A DNA stretch of 64,000 nucleotides from NCBI GenBank assembly GCA_041486115.1, contig JBGPKT010000001.1, forward strand, positions 3,542 to 67,541, given 5' to 3'. This document shows positions 9,236 through 16,277 of the stretch, piece by piece. The position numbers and the translations under genes are program-made. This stretch comes from JACQBY01 sp041486115 (GTDB lineage: Bacteria > Nitrospirota > Nitrospiria > JACQBW01). Every line of letters starts with the position of its first letter. Position 1 is the stretch's first letter. The notes beneath the pieces were generated by a model that worked only from the letters and a program-made list of their open reading frames with translations, ran no database searches and had not been told where the DNA came from.

Positions 9236-9348
9236 AACGTTTTAGTCCAATACAGATATTGCCCAGGGCGCGATTTCGACACAGAAAAGCGCATAAATCG
9301 ATTGCGTTACTCCCTGTTTAAAGTTCATTTTGCCGCTATGCAGTTTTA

Positions 9349-9377
9349 ATTATATCAGATACTTCAGTTTGTGCCAG
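9349..9377 (-). promoter_or_regulatory. Predicted sigma-70 promoter of the chemosensory operon
   Basis: On the minus strand, CTGGCA (9377-9372) and a perfect TATAAT (9354-9349) are separated by 17 bases. Transcription would start near 9342, giving a leader of about 107 bases before the PATAN gene. Confidence 0.5.
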
Positions 9378-9503
9378 GAAGGCTAAAGAATTTAAAATAT
9401 TTCAAGGTTTTTAAAATTAAACCCTTTTAAAATGAGAAGACCACATAAATAGATAGAAACAAATAACGCCCTTAAATTTGCTGAGCGAAGTGGTTTAGCT
9501 GAT

Positions 9504-9531
9504 TTGACAATTGGCAGATTTGATTTAAAAT
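9504..9531 (+). promoter_or_regulatory. Predicted sigma-70 promoter of the small zinc-ribbon gene
   Basis: TTGACA at 9504-9509 and TAAAAT at 9526-9531 with a 16-base spacer. A strong ribosome site (GGGAGGAAA, 9551-9559) and ATG 9565 follow at suitable distances, so this is a self-contained unit in the otherwise gene-free 9236-9564 stretch. Confidence 0.55.
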
Positions 9532-9564
9532 TAAATCTGGAACTTAGAAATGGGAGGAAACGAC

Positions 9565-9720
9565 ATGTCAGAACATATTTCTGAATTTCATAAATCACAC
9601 AGATGTCCGGAATGTACTTCAGAAGAAACCGCCGTCATTCAGACGCACGGTAAATTTTTTATTCATTGTAAAAACTGCAATGTGGAAAGTCCTATAAAAG
9701 CGATTAAAAAAGCGGCTTAG
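9565..9720 (+). CDS. 51-aa zinc-ribbon protein
   Basis: ATG at 9565 follows GGGAGGAAACGAC, an excellent ribosome site; the in-frame ATG at 9550 precedes that site and is rejected. The product begins MSEHISEFHKSHRCPECTSEE and contains CPEC and, after about 23 residues, CKNC, a four-cysteine zinc knuckle. The end is basic (AIKKAIKKAA-like, ending in AA before TAG). It has no recognised family and could bind nucleic acid or act as a small adaptor. It stands alone on the plus strand between two minus operons with its own promoter. Confidence 0.7.
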   Translation: MSEHISEFHKSHRCPECTSEETAVIQTHGKFFIHCKNCNVESPIKAIKKAA

Positions 9721-9809
9721 CTGATTTTATGAGATGACTTTCAAGGTCTCTTATTTAAAAAAGGGTGCTTTTAATTCTCAGCTCAAGAGGTCTCCGGATT
9801 CGCACAAAT

Positions 9810-9840
9810 CCGTCATACCCGCGAAAGCGGGTATCCAGTC
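9810..9840. repeat. REP-like palindrome (CCCGCGAAAGCGGG type)
   Basis: CGTCATACCCGCGAAAGCGG plus GTATCCAG forms a hairpin with arms TACCCGC and GCGGGTA. A close relative (ATTCCCGCGAAAGCGGGAAT) lies at 25822-25850 inside the HTH-mobA reading frame. It sits between the zinc-ribbon gene and purS, which converge here. Confidence 0.75.
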
Positions 9841-9878
9841 ATATAAGTTATTTCTATCATGAACAGTCTAAAAGATAA

Positions 9879-10118
9879 TCAGATCATTTTAAACGTGTAG
9901 TCTTCCACAACCGTGTTGGCAAGAAGTTTTTCACACATTTCTTTTATGGTGGCAGGCGTAACGGGGAGATTGGATTCTTTGACCTCGATCTGGATCAGTT
10001 TGCCGATCCGGACTTCGGAAAAGCCGCTATAGCCCAAATTTTCCAGGGCATGATGGACGGCTTTCCCCTGCGGGTCAAGAATCCCTTTTTTTGGAAGAAC
10101 CTGAATTTCAATTTTCAT
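9879..10118 (-). CDS. purS: Phosphoribosylformylglycinamidine synthase subunit PurS
   Basis: 79 aa from the ATG at 10118, chosen because AGGAAAG lies just upstream and MKIEIQVLPKKGILDPQGKA is the standard PurS beginning; a start 17 codons earlier would add a foreign tail. Conserved features are GILDPQGKAVHHALENLGY and VRIGKLIQIEV. PurS bridges PurL and PurQ in the fourth step of purine synthesis. It follows purC, but purL and purQ are not in the window. Confidence 0.92.
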   Translation of the reverse strand: MKIEIQVLPKKGILDPQGKAVHHALENLGYSGFSEVRIGKLIQIEVKESNLPVTPATIKEMCEKLLANTVVEDYTFKMI

Positions 10119-10195
10119 ATTTTTTTCTTTCCTTCTGTGTTTTTCTAATTTAACACTTCCACAATTCAACTCTTCATTATTCAGCAGCCTGCCAA

Positions 10196-10903
10196 TTAAT
10201 CAGAGGTCACCCGGCGATAAACTTCCTGATAGGCCTCCTCGACCTTCCCCATATCTCTCCGGAACCGGTCTTTGTCCATTTTTTCCAATGAATGTTTGTC
10301 CCATAGCCTGCAGGTGTCGGGGCAAATTTCATCCCCCAGGATCACCTGACCCTTAAACAAGCCGAATTCAAGCTTAAAATCGACCAGGATCATATTTTTA
10401 GAATCGAAAAACCGGACCAATATCTGATTGATCCGAAGGGCCATCTGTTTGACGGTTTTCAGATTTTCTCCGGAGGTTAAATGCAGAAGGTCAATATGAT
10501 CTTCATTGATCATCGGATCCCCCAGCGCATCATTTTTGAGATAATATTCGGTGATGGGAAAGTCCAGTTTCTTCCCTTCGTCAATCCCCAGGCGTTTGGA
10601 TAAACTTCCCGCCGCAACGTTACGGACCACCACTTCAATCGGAATAATCTTGATATATTTCGTCAGGACCTCCCGGTCGCTCAATCGCTTGACAAAATGG
10701 GTCGGAATCCCTTCTTTTTCAAGAAGGCCAAAGAGCTTTTCGCTGATCTGATTGTTAAAAACCCCTTTATTGACAATCGTCCCTTTTTTAAGAGCGTTAA
10801 ATGCCGTCGCGTCATCCTTAAAGTATTGGACTACCAGATCGGGGTCGTCTGTTGAAAAGAGTCTTTTTGCCTTTCCCTCGTAAATCATTTCTTTTTGTTT
10901 CAT
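10196..10903 (-). CDS. purC: SAICAR synthetase PurC
   Basis: 235 aa, the usual length of bacterial PurC. It joins CAIR and aspartate using ATP. Motifs seen are YEGKAKRLF at the start, the conserved VVVRNVAAGSL, LVDFKLEFG and GDEICPDTCRLWD, which form the ATP and substrate sites. It overlaps the mscS-type gene by 4 bases and precedes purS, so the purine genes purB, purC and purS flank a channel gene in one transcript. Confidence 0.96.
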   Translation of the reverse strand: MKQKEMIYEGKAKRLFSTDDPDLVVQYFKDDATAFNALKKGTIVNKGVFNNQISEKLFGLLEKEGIPTHFVKRLSDREVLTKYIKIIPIEVVVRNVAAGSLSKRLGIDEGKKLDFPITEYYLKNDALGDPMINEDHIDLLHLTSGENLKTVKQMALRINQILVRFFDSKNMILVDFKLEFGLFKGQVILGDEICPDTCRLWDKHSLEKMDKDRFRRDMGKVEEAYQEVYRRVTSD

Positions 10904-11823
10904 GATGACGTTCCTATTTTATAGGGTATCTCGATCTGCTCTTCTTTGAATCTTGTTGAAATTTCGGCGCTCACCGCATCGACCGCTTTTTCCTGTTGTT
11001 CGACCTCTACCCAGAACCGGAGGATCACCGAAAGCCCGAACCTTCCAAAACCGGAAAATAACACTTCGGGCGGGGGGTTTTGAATGACCCACTCCACCCG
11101 GCCCGCGATCGATTTCAGAAGCGCTCTGACTTTTTCAATGTCTGTTCCGCAGGCCACATTAAATTTGAGCTGATGGCGGAGCCGGGTGTCAGGCTGGGAG
11201 AGGTTGACCAGCTGCATATTCACGAGCTCGGTGTTCGGAATGATGATGATATTATGATCCTGATCTTTTAGCCTGACGCTTCTCAGGCCGATGGAGACGA
11301 CAGTCCCCGTTTTTCCGCTGGCCAGTTTGATCCTGTCGTTGAGTTTAAACGGCCGGTCAATCATGATAATCAGGCCTGAGATGGTATTCGCCAGAGTATC
11401 CTTTGCCGCCAGGCCGATGGCAAGCGACCCGATCCCCAGCGCGGCAATGACGGAACCGAAATTGTAATCAAAATGCCCCATCAGGATCGTCAATCCGGTC
11501 AGAATCACAAACAGCTTGACGGTCGTATCGATCAGAGGAAGAAATTTTTCAATCGAAATATGTTCTTTTGAAGCGATCCGTTCGGTGTAACGGTTCACGA
11601 AAAGGTTAATCAAATCGTAGCTGATCTTGACCGACAGTAAAACCGAGAGGGTGAAAAAAAGGTTGTCTATAATCTTCAGGTTAGGGATAAAGTAGTCGGC
11701 AATACGAGCGGTCCGGTCCGGAATGCCAAAACGGAGAAGGACAAGATAAGTCCCAAAAAGGATCATCAGAGATAAAAACGGGACCTTGATTTTTTTTAAG
11801 ATCTCTTTAGCCAGAGATATCAT
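10900..11823 (-). CDS. MscS-type mechanosensitive channel
   Basis: 307 aa. Four hydrophobic segments lie at about residues 14-32, 50-70, 95-115 and 122-142, the last being the glycine/alanine-rich pore helix (VIAALGIGSLAIGLAAKDTLAN). The MscS beta domain follows (DRPFKLNDRIKLASGKTGTV, IIIPNTELVNMQLVNLS). It is a small inner-membrane channel that would release solutes under osmotic downshift. Its place between purB and purC, with a 4-base overlap to purC, is co-transcription rather than a known pathway link. Confidence 0.93.
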   Translation of the reverse strand: MISLAKEILKKIKVPFLSLMILFGTYLVLLRFGIPDRTARIADYFIPNLKIIDNLFFTLSVLLSVKISYDLINLFVNRYTERIASKEHISIEKFLPLIDTTVKLFVILTGLTILMGHFDYNFGSVIAALGIGSLAIGLAAKDTLANTISGLIIMIDRPFKLNDRIKLASGKTGTVVSIGLRSVRLKDQDHNIIIIPNTELVNMQLVNLSQPDTRLRHQLKFNVACGTDIEKVRALLKSIAGRVEWVIQNPPPEVLFSGFGRFGLSVILRFWVEVEQQEKAVDAVSAEISTRFKEEQIEIPYKIGTSS

Positions 11824-11832
11824 CTCAAACCT

Positions 11833-13134
11833 TTAATCCTGACCCTCAAACACCCTCTTAAAAATCAGGTCGATATGCCTGACATAATACTTCGGGTCAA
11901 AACAGGATTTTAACTCCTCAAGCCCCATAAAGGAAAGAATCGACCGGTCGTTGATCAGGAGCTCTTCAAAAGAGGTCCCGTTATGCCACGATTCCATTGC
12001 CAGCTTCTGAACGATCTCGTAGGCCTCTTTTCTCTGCTCCCCTTTTTTCGCCAGCTCCAGCAAAATCCTCTGAGAATAGATGATCCCGTGGGTCAGTTCC
12101 AGATTCTCCCTCATTTTATCCGGAAAAACGGTTAAATTCTCAACCATTCTCGAAAACCGGTTTAAGACATAGTTCATTAAAATGGTCGTATCGGGGAGAA
12201 TAATCCGTTCAACGGAGGAGTGGCTGATATCCCTTTCATGCCACAGGGAGATATTTTCAAGAGAGGCCATGGCGTTTGCCCGGATGACTCTCGCCAGGCC
12301 GGTCAGGTTTTCGGCGCCGATGGGGTTCCGTTTGTGCGGCATGGAGGACGACCCCTTCTGTCCTTCTGAAAAAAACTCTTCGGCTTCCCGCACTTCGGTC
12401 CGTTGAAGATGCCTGATCTCGGTCGAAAACTTTTCGATGCTGCTCGCTAATATTGCCAGAGTGGTCATGAGCTGGGCATGCCGGTCTCTTTGAACGATCT
12501 GGTTCGAAACCGGATCAGGGATCAGCCCTCCTCTTTCACAGACCCTCTTTTCGATCAATGGGTCCAGATGGGCAAAGGTCCCCATCGATCCGGAAATTTT
12601 ACCGGTACGGATCACTTCTTTCGCCTGTTTCAGCCGATTTTCATTTCTTTTTAATTCGGCATACCAGATCGCCAGTTTGAACCCAAAAGTAATCGGCTCT
12701 CCATGCACACCGTGAGATCTCCCGATCATCAGGGTATACCGGTACTCGTACGCCTTCCGTTTTACCGCCTCAAGGGTCCGTTTCAGATCGGCAAGAAGTA
12801 TGTCGCAGGCCTGATTTAAAAGAATCGCCAGCCCGGTATCGACCACGTCGGAAGAGGTCATGCCTAAATGGAGAAACCGGGAGGAAGGGCCGATCTGCTC
12901 CGAGATCGCGGTCATAAAGGCGATCACATCATGTTTGACCACTTCTTCAATTTCGGCAATCCGTTTGAGGTCGATTTTAGCCTTATTCCTGATATGATCG
13001 ACATCCTCCCGGGTGGCAATCCCGAGCTCGGCCATCGCTTCACAGGCCCAGAGTTCAATGTCGAACCAGACCTGATATTTTTTTTCTTCGGTCCATAACG
13101 AGGACATTTCGGGAAGGGAATACCGCTTGATCAT
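11833..13134 (-). CDS. purB: Adenylosuccinate lyase PurB
   Basis: 433 aa, typical of the short bacterial PurB. It catalyses two steps of purine synthesis, releasing fumarate from SAICAR and from adenylosuccinate. The superfamily signature GSSSMPHKRNP is present with its flexible-loop catalytic serine, as are TSSDVVDTG and GRSHGVHGEP with the catalytic histidine. It ends 10 bases before the mscS-type gene. Confidence 0.97.
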   Translation of the reverse strand: MIKRYSLPEMSSLWTEEKKYQVWFDIELWACEAMAELGIATREDVDHIRNKAKIDLKRIAEIEEVVKHDVIAFMTAISEQIGPSSRFLHLGMTSSDVVDTGLAILLNQACDILLADLKRTLEAVKRKAYEYRYTLMIGRSHGVHGEPITFGFKLAIWYAELKRNENRLKQAKEVIRTGKISGSMGTFAHLDPLIEKRVCERGGLIPDPVSNQIVQRDRHAQLMTTLAILASSIEKFSTEIRHLQRTEVREAEEFFSEGQKGSSSMPHKRNPIGAENLTGLARVIRANAMASLENISLWHERDISHSSVERIILPDTTILMNYVLNRFSRMVENLTVFPDKMRENLELTHGIIYSQRILLELAKKGEQRKEAYEIVQKLAMESWHNGTSFEELLINDRSILSFMGLEELKSCFDPKYYVRHIDLIFKRVFEGQD

Positions 13135-13182
13135 TTTAGGACGGGCTCTCCTCCGGGCGGCAAAGACTTCCTGCCCCGGCTT

Positions 13183-13746
13183 TTATTTTGTCTGCGATGA
13201 TAGTTCATGCCCGGCTCTGAAAGATAAAATGGTTTTCAGTTTGATCTCTTTAAGCGTCCGGTTCATCTCCTTGACTCTTTCTTTGTCCCTGGCATGAAAC
13301 GTCAAGTCAATCACCGGGACTCTTTGAGGGTCTTTTTGATCCTCAAAAATTCCGTACAAAAAAGCGTTCAGCGCCAAAAAAAAATCCATGCGGCACCCTT
13401 CGATATCCCAAAGGTCCAGATAGGCTTCTTTAGCCCCTACCTGTTCAAGGCGCTCATAAAGATTCGCCGCAAATTTCAAGATGACGGGGGGGGAAAACGC
13501 TTCCCTCTTCCCAAGGCCAACCCAAAAAATCTTCGGGGTTTTCGTTTTTCCGGAAGACATTAACACAACCTCTCCGACCCTGCCGGAGATTTTGCCTGAC
13601 TTCACCAGAGAGGAGAGCGCACTGTTGAGGATCCAGTCCATTTCACCGGCAAGCCCTTTAGGAGGAGCCATTTCATTAAAAAAACCAATCACAAGAATAT
13701 CTGACATCACATTGATGGCTTTAAGCGACTGGACTTCAATATTCAT
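13183..13746 (-). CDS. Stand-alone peptidase M17 N-terminal domain protein
   Basis: 187 aa. It resembles the N-terminal macro-type domain of leucyl aminopeptidase: early acidic loops, then KIFWVGLGKREAFSPPVILKFAANLYERL, the segment that normally precedes the metal-dependent catalytic domain. No catalytic domain (KSGAD, NTDAEGR) follows; the frame stops at TGA near 13183 and purB begins upstream of 13134. It overlaps nusB by 4 bases. It could be a ligand-binding or oligomer-modulating protein; the domain call is moderately sure. Confidence 0.6.
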   Translation of the reverse strand: MNIEVQSLKAINVMSDILVIGFFNEMAPPKGLAGEMDWILNSALSSLVKSGKISGRVGEVVLMSSGKTKTPKIFWVGLGKREAFSPPVILKFAANLYERLEQVGAKEAYLDLWDIEGCRMDFFLALNAFLYGIFEDQKDPQRVPVIDLTFHARDKERVKEMNRTLKEIKLKTILSFRAGHELSSQTK

Positions 13747-14201
13747 GGAAGCGCCTCTTTGACAGGATCGGGATCCTCTGTCTTTTTATTCGCCGGAGGC
13801 ACTTCTTTTAAAATCTTATCGAGGATTCCGTTAATAAAGGCTCCGGAGGCTTCCTCCGAATATTTCTTCACGATATCGATCGCTTCGTTCAAAGTCACTC
13901 TGGCGGGGATATCCTCCCGGTATAAAAGCTCATAGACGGCGATCCTGAGGACATTCCGGTCCACCCGGCTCATTCTGGCTAAAGACCAGTGCTCCGCATA
14001 TTTTTCGAGCAGGGCGTCAATTTCAGAGAGATGTTCGAGGCACCCTCTGACCAGATCGTTTGAAAACTCCTTGACCACTTCTGCCGCGGGGTTGACCTCC
14101 CAGTACCTTTCGAGCAGGTTTCTTGGGTCATGGGTCACGTCGAGCTGAAACATCATCTGTAATGCGCATTCCCGAGACCGGCGTCTTATTCCGACATTCA
14201 T
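13743..14201 (-). CDS. nusB: Transcription antitermination factor NusB
   Basis: 152 aa, all-helical NusB. The beginning RRRSRECALQMMFQLDV and the closing part YREDIPARVTLNEAIDIVKKYS with GAFINGILDKI are the family's hallmarks. NusB with NusE binds boxA RNA during rRNA transcription. It overlaps ribH by 4 bases, the common ribH-nusB arrangement. The C-terminal tail after residue 135 is lysine/proline-rich. Confidence 0.95.
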   Translation of the reverse strand: MNVGIRRRSRECALQMMFQLDVTHDPRNLLERYWEVNPAAEVVKEFSNDLVRGCLEHLSEIDALLEKYAEHWSLARMSRVDRNVLRIAVYELLYREDIPARVTLNEAIDIVKKYSEEASGAFINGILDKILKEVPPANKKTEDPDPVKEALP

Positions 14202-14740
14202 CTTTTTTTTATTTTCCTGTCCGACTTTCCGACCTTTGGATCGGTCGGTTTAATGACCGAATGGATCGGTCGGTCCAAAAACCGGAACAGAGAGGCCATT
14301 TCGACGGCAGAAAGAGCGGCTTCTCTCCCTTTATTGTCTTTTCCTTCAGACCGTCTGAGCGCCTGCTTCAGATGATCGACCGTCAGCACGCCGAACAGAA
14401 CAGGGACGCCGGTTTTTAACCCGACCTCCATGATACCACGGGAGGCCTCCGAACAAATATAGTCGAAATGAGGGGTATCGCCCCGGATCACGGCGCCGAG
14501 ACAGATCAGCGCGTCGACGATGCGGCATTGAATGACCCGGGCGGCGGCCTGAGGAATTTCAAAAGCCCCCGGGACTTCAAAGATCAGAATATGTTTCTCC
14601 TCCGTCCCGCATTCCTTTAATCCCTCGACGGCCCCCTCCAGTAATTTTTCGGTGACCCGGGGGTTAAAACGGCTGACCACTATTCCAAACTTCAAGCCCT
14701 TGCCGGAAAGCCCTATTTTCTTCTCAACCGGAGTTCTCAC
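14198..14740 (-). CDS. ribH: 6,7-dimethyl-8-ribityllumazine synthase with repeat-encoded tail
   Basis: 180 aa. Residues 1-155 are a standard lumazine synthase (FGIVVSRFN, VPGAFEIPQAA, LGAVIRGDTPHFDYI with the catalytic His, and SEASRGIMEV). It makes the riboflavin precursor from the ribityl pyrimidine and the RibB product. The family normally ends at the helix reading ALSAVEMASLFRFL; here about 25 more residues (DRPIHSVIKPTDPKVG and a basic end) are encoded by the palindromic element 14218-14288. Because the C-terminus of RibH lies on the capsid/pentamer surface in known structures, the tail may be tolerated. Confidence 0.95.
   Translation of the reverse strand: MRTPVEKKIGLSGKGLKFGIVVSRFNPRVTEKLLEGAVEGLKECGTEEKHILIFEVPGAFEIPQAAARVIQCRIVDALICLGAVIRGDTPHFDYICSEASRGIMEVGLKTGVPVLFGVLTVDHLKQALRRSEGKDNKGREAALSAVEMASLFRFLDRPIHSVIKPTDPKVGKSDRKIKKR
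14218..14288. repeat. Dispersed palindromic element at the 3' end of ribH
   Basis: Two 25-bp units (TGGATCGGTCGGTTTAATGA.., TGGATCGGTCGGTCCAAAAA..) preceded by CTGTCCGACTTTCCGACC. The layout is the same as 2870-2940. The element lies inside ribH and encodes its C-terminal extension. Confidence 0.8.
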
Positions 14741-14761
14741 ATTTTACCTGATGCTCGTTTT

Positions 14762-14804
14762 ATTTGGGGGCCTTCAATCATTCGCTCTCATTACCCCCAA
14801 TAAA
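14762..14804. repeat. Small GGGGG-CCCCC hairpin repeat
   Basis: TTTGGGGGCCTTCAATCATT then CGCTCTCATTACCCCCAATAAA, with arms TTGGGGG/CCCCCAA. A related copy (TTTGAGGGCCTTCGAGACTA CGCTCTCAATGTCCCCAAT) is at 32709-32752 in the nasA leader. Here it lies between ribBA and ribH. Confidence 0.6.
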
Positions 14805-16007
14805 CTATACTTTTTTTAGAAGATGGCCGAGCTTGTCTTTTTTTGTTTTTAAATAGCGGAGAATCTGCTGATGCGGCGCAATTTCGATGGGGACCCTTTC
14901 TACAATTTTTAATCCGAATCCTTCGAGCCCCACGACCTTTTTAGGATTATTGGTCAATAAGCGGATATTTTTCAAACCGAGCGCAAGAAGTATCTGAGCG
15001 CCAATTCCATAATCTCTCAGGTCAGCTTTAAAACCGAGTTCTAAATTGGCTTCAACGGTATCAAGCCCCTCTTCCTGAAGCTTATAGGCCTTAATCTTGT
15101 TCACGAGGCCGATTCCCCTGCCTTCCTGGTGCATATAGAGAATGAGCCCTTTTCCTTCTTTTTCGATGATTTCCATGGCTTTATGGAGCTGGTCTCCGCA
15201 TTCGCAGCGCCGGGACCCAAAGACATCTCCGGTCAGACAACCCGAGTGAATTCTCGTCAGAACGGGCTCCTCGCCTGCAACTTCCCCTTTGACCAGGGCC
15301 ACATGAGACTCATGATCGATATCATTTTCGAATATAACCGCTTTAAAATCCCCATAGTCGGTCGGAAGATGCGAGTCGGCCACCCGCCTGACCAGGACCT
15401 CTCCCTTGACCCTGAATTCAATTAAATCTTTAATGGTAATGATCTTGAGGTGATGCTTCCTGGAAAATTCCATCAGCTCGGGGACTCTCGCCATCGTTCC
15501 GTCCTCGTTTAAAATTTCACAGATTACCCCGGCGGGATACAACCCGGCGAGCCTTGCCAGATCGACCGACCCCTCAGTATGCCCGGATCGTTTTAAAACT
15601 CCCCCTTTCTGAGATTTTAAGGGAAAGATATGGCCGGGCCTGCCAAAATCGGAGGGATGGGCTTTGGGATGGAGGGCTTGCAGAATCGTATTAGAACGGT
15701 CGGCGGCGGAAATGCCGGTGGTGTTCCCTTTCTTCGCGTCAATGGACACCGTAAAGGCGGTCCCCGTCGGCGCCGTATTTTCCGGGACCATGGGAGCAAG
15801 CTGGAGCTCCTCGGCCCTTTCGGGAGTCAAAGCAAGGCAGATCAGGCCTCTTCCATATTTAGCCATGAAATTAATCGCTTCCGGCGTGGTTTGATTGGCC
15901 GCCAGGACGAGGTCTCCCTCATTTTCCCGGTCTTCATCGTCGATCAGAATGATCATCTTTCCTTGTTTGATATCGGCAACGGCCTCCTGAATGGTATTAA
16001 AGGTCAC
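14805..16007 (-). CDS. ribBA: Bifunctional riboflavin protein RibBA
   Basis: 400 aa. The N-terminal half is 3,4-dihydroxy-2-butanone 4-phosphate synthase (DDEDRENEGDLV acidic metal site, RSGHTEGSVDLARLAG). The C-terminal half from about 205 is GTP cyclohydrolase II with its zinc site SGCLTGDVFGSRRCECG and RGIGLVNKIKAY. It supplies both precursors used by RibH directly downstream. No FMN riboswitch is visible in the 270 bases upstream, which hold a dispersed repeat instead. Confidence 0.97.
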   Translation of the reverse strand: MTFNTIQEAVADIKQGKMIILIDDEDRENEGDLVLAANQTTPEAINFMAKYGRGLICLALTPERAEELQLAPMVPENTAPTGTAFTVSIDAKKGNTTGISAADRSNTILQALHPKAHPSDFGRPGHIFPLKSQKGGVLKRSGHTEGSVDLARLAGLYPAGVICEILNEDGTMARVPELMEFSRKHHLKIITIKDLIEFRVKGEVLVRRVADSHLPTDYGDFKAVIFENDIDHESHVALVKGEVAGEEPVLTRIHSGCLTGDVFGSRRCECGDQLHKAMEIIEKEGKGLILYMHQEGRGIGLVNKIKAYKLQEEGLDTVEANLELGFKADLRDYGIGAQILLALGLKNIRLLTNNPKKVVGLEGFGLKIVERVPIEIAPHQQILRYLKTKKDKLGHLLKKV

Positions 16008-16110
16008 TTTTTCACCGGCTCCTTATTCAACACGTGTTCAAACCTTTTAACGGACTCAAGAATAACTCTTTTAAATATATAAGAACGGGAGACGAAAATC
16101 AACATCGCGT

Positions 16111-16238
16111 TGTCCCCCTAAAACAGAGATAGGATTTGCAACCCCTTGTTTTGCCTGTCATCGCGAGCACCCATAGGGTGCGTGGCGATCTCGGTTCAAG
16201 ATGGCGAGATTGCTTCGCTTCGCTCGCAATGACAACTG
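16111..16238. repeat. 130-bp palindromic dispersed repeat, copy 1
   Basis: Starts near TGTCCCCCTAAAACAGAGAT and ends after GCTCGCAATGACAAC. Inverted ends GTCATCGCGAGC and GCTCGCAATGAC can pair. It is almost identical to 32983-33107. Translated, it gives the often-seen junk peptide CERSEAIS. It lies between glnD and ribBA; the remainder of 16008-16277 holds no gene. Confidence 0.85.
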
Positions 16239-16277
16239 GTTGTCCCCCCCGGTCCTTTTGAATCGGCACGAGGTCCG

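Noticed and set aside
9361..9380. Sigma-54-like TGGCAC upstream of the chemosensory operon
   Set aside because: The -12 half (TTGCW) is missing at the right distance; the TATAAT promoter fits better.
9392..9598. 68-aa minus-strand reading frame
   Set aside because: It lies over the promoter and start of the zinc-ribbon gene, has low-complexity content and no ribosome site.
16008..16110. Possible FMN riboswitch before ribBA
   Set aside because: None of the conserved RFN-element blocks is visible; the region is AT-rich and followed by a dispersed repeat.
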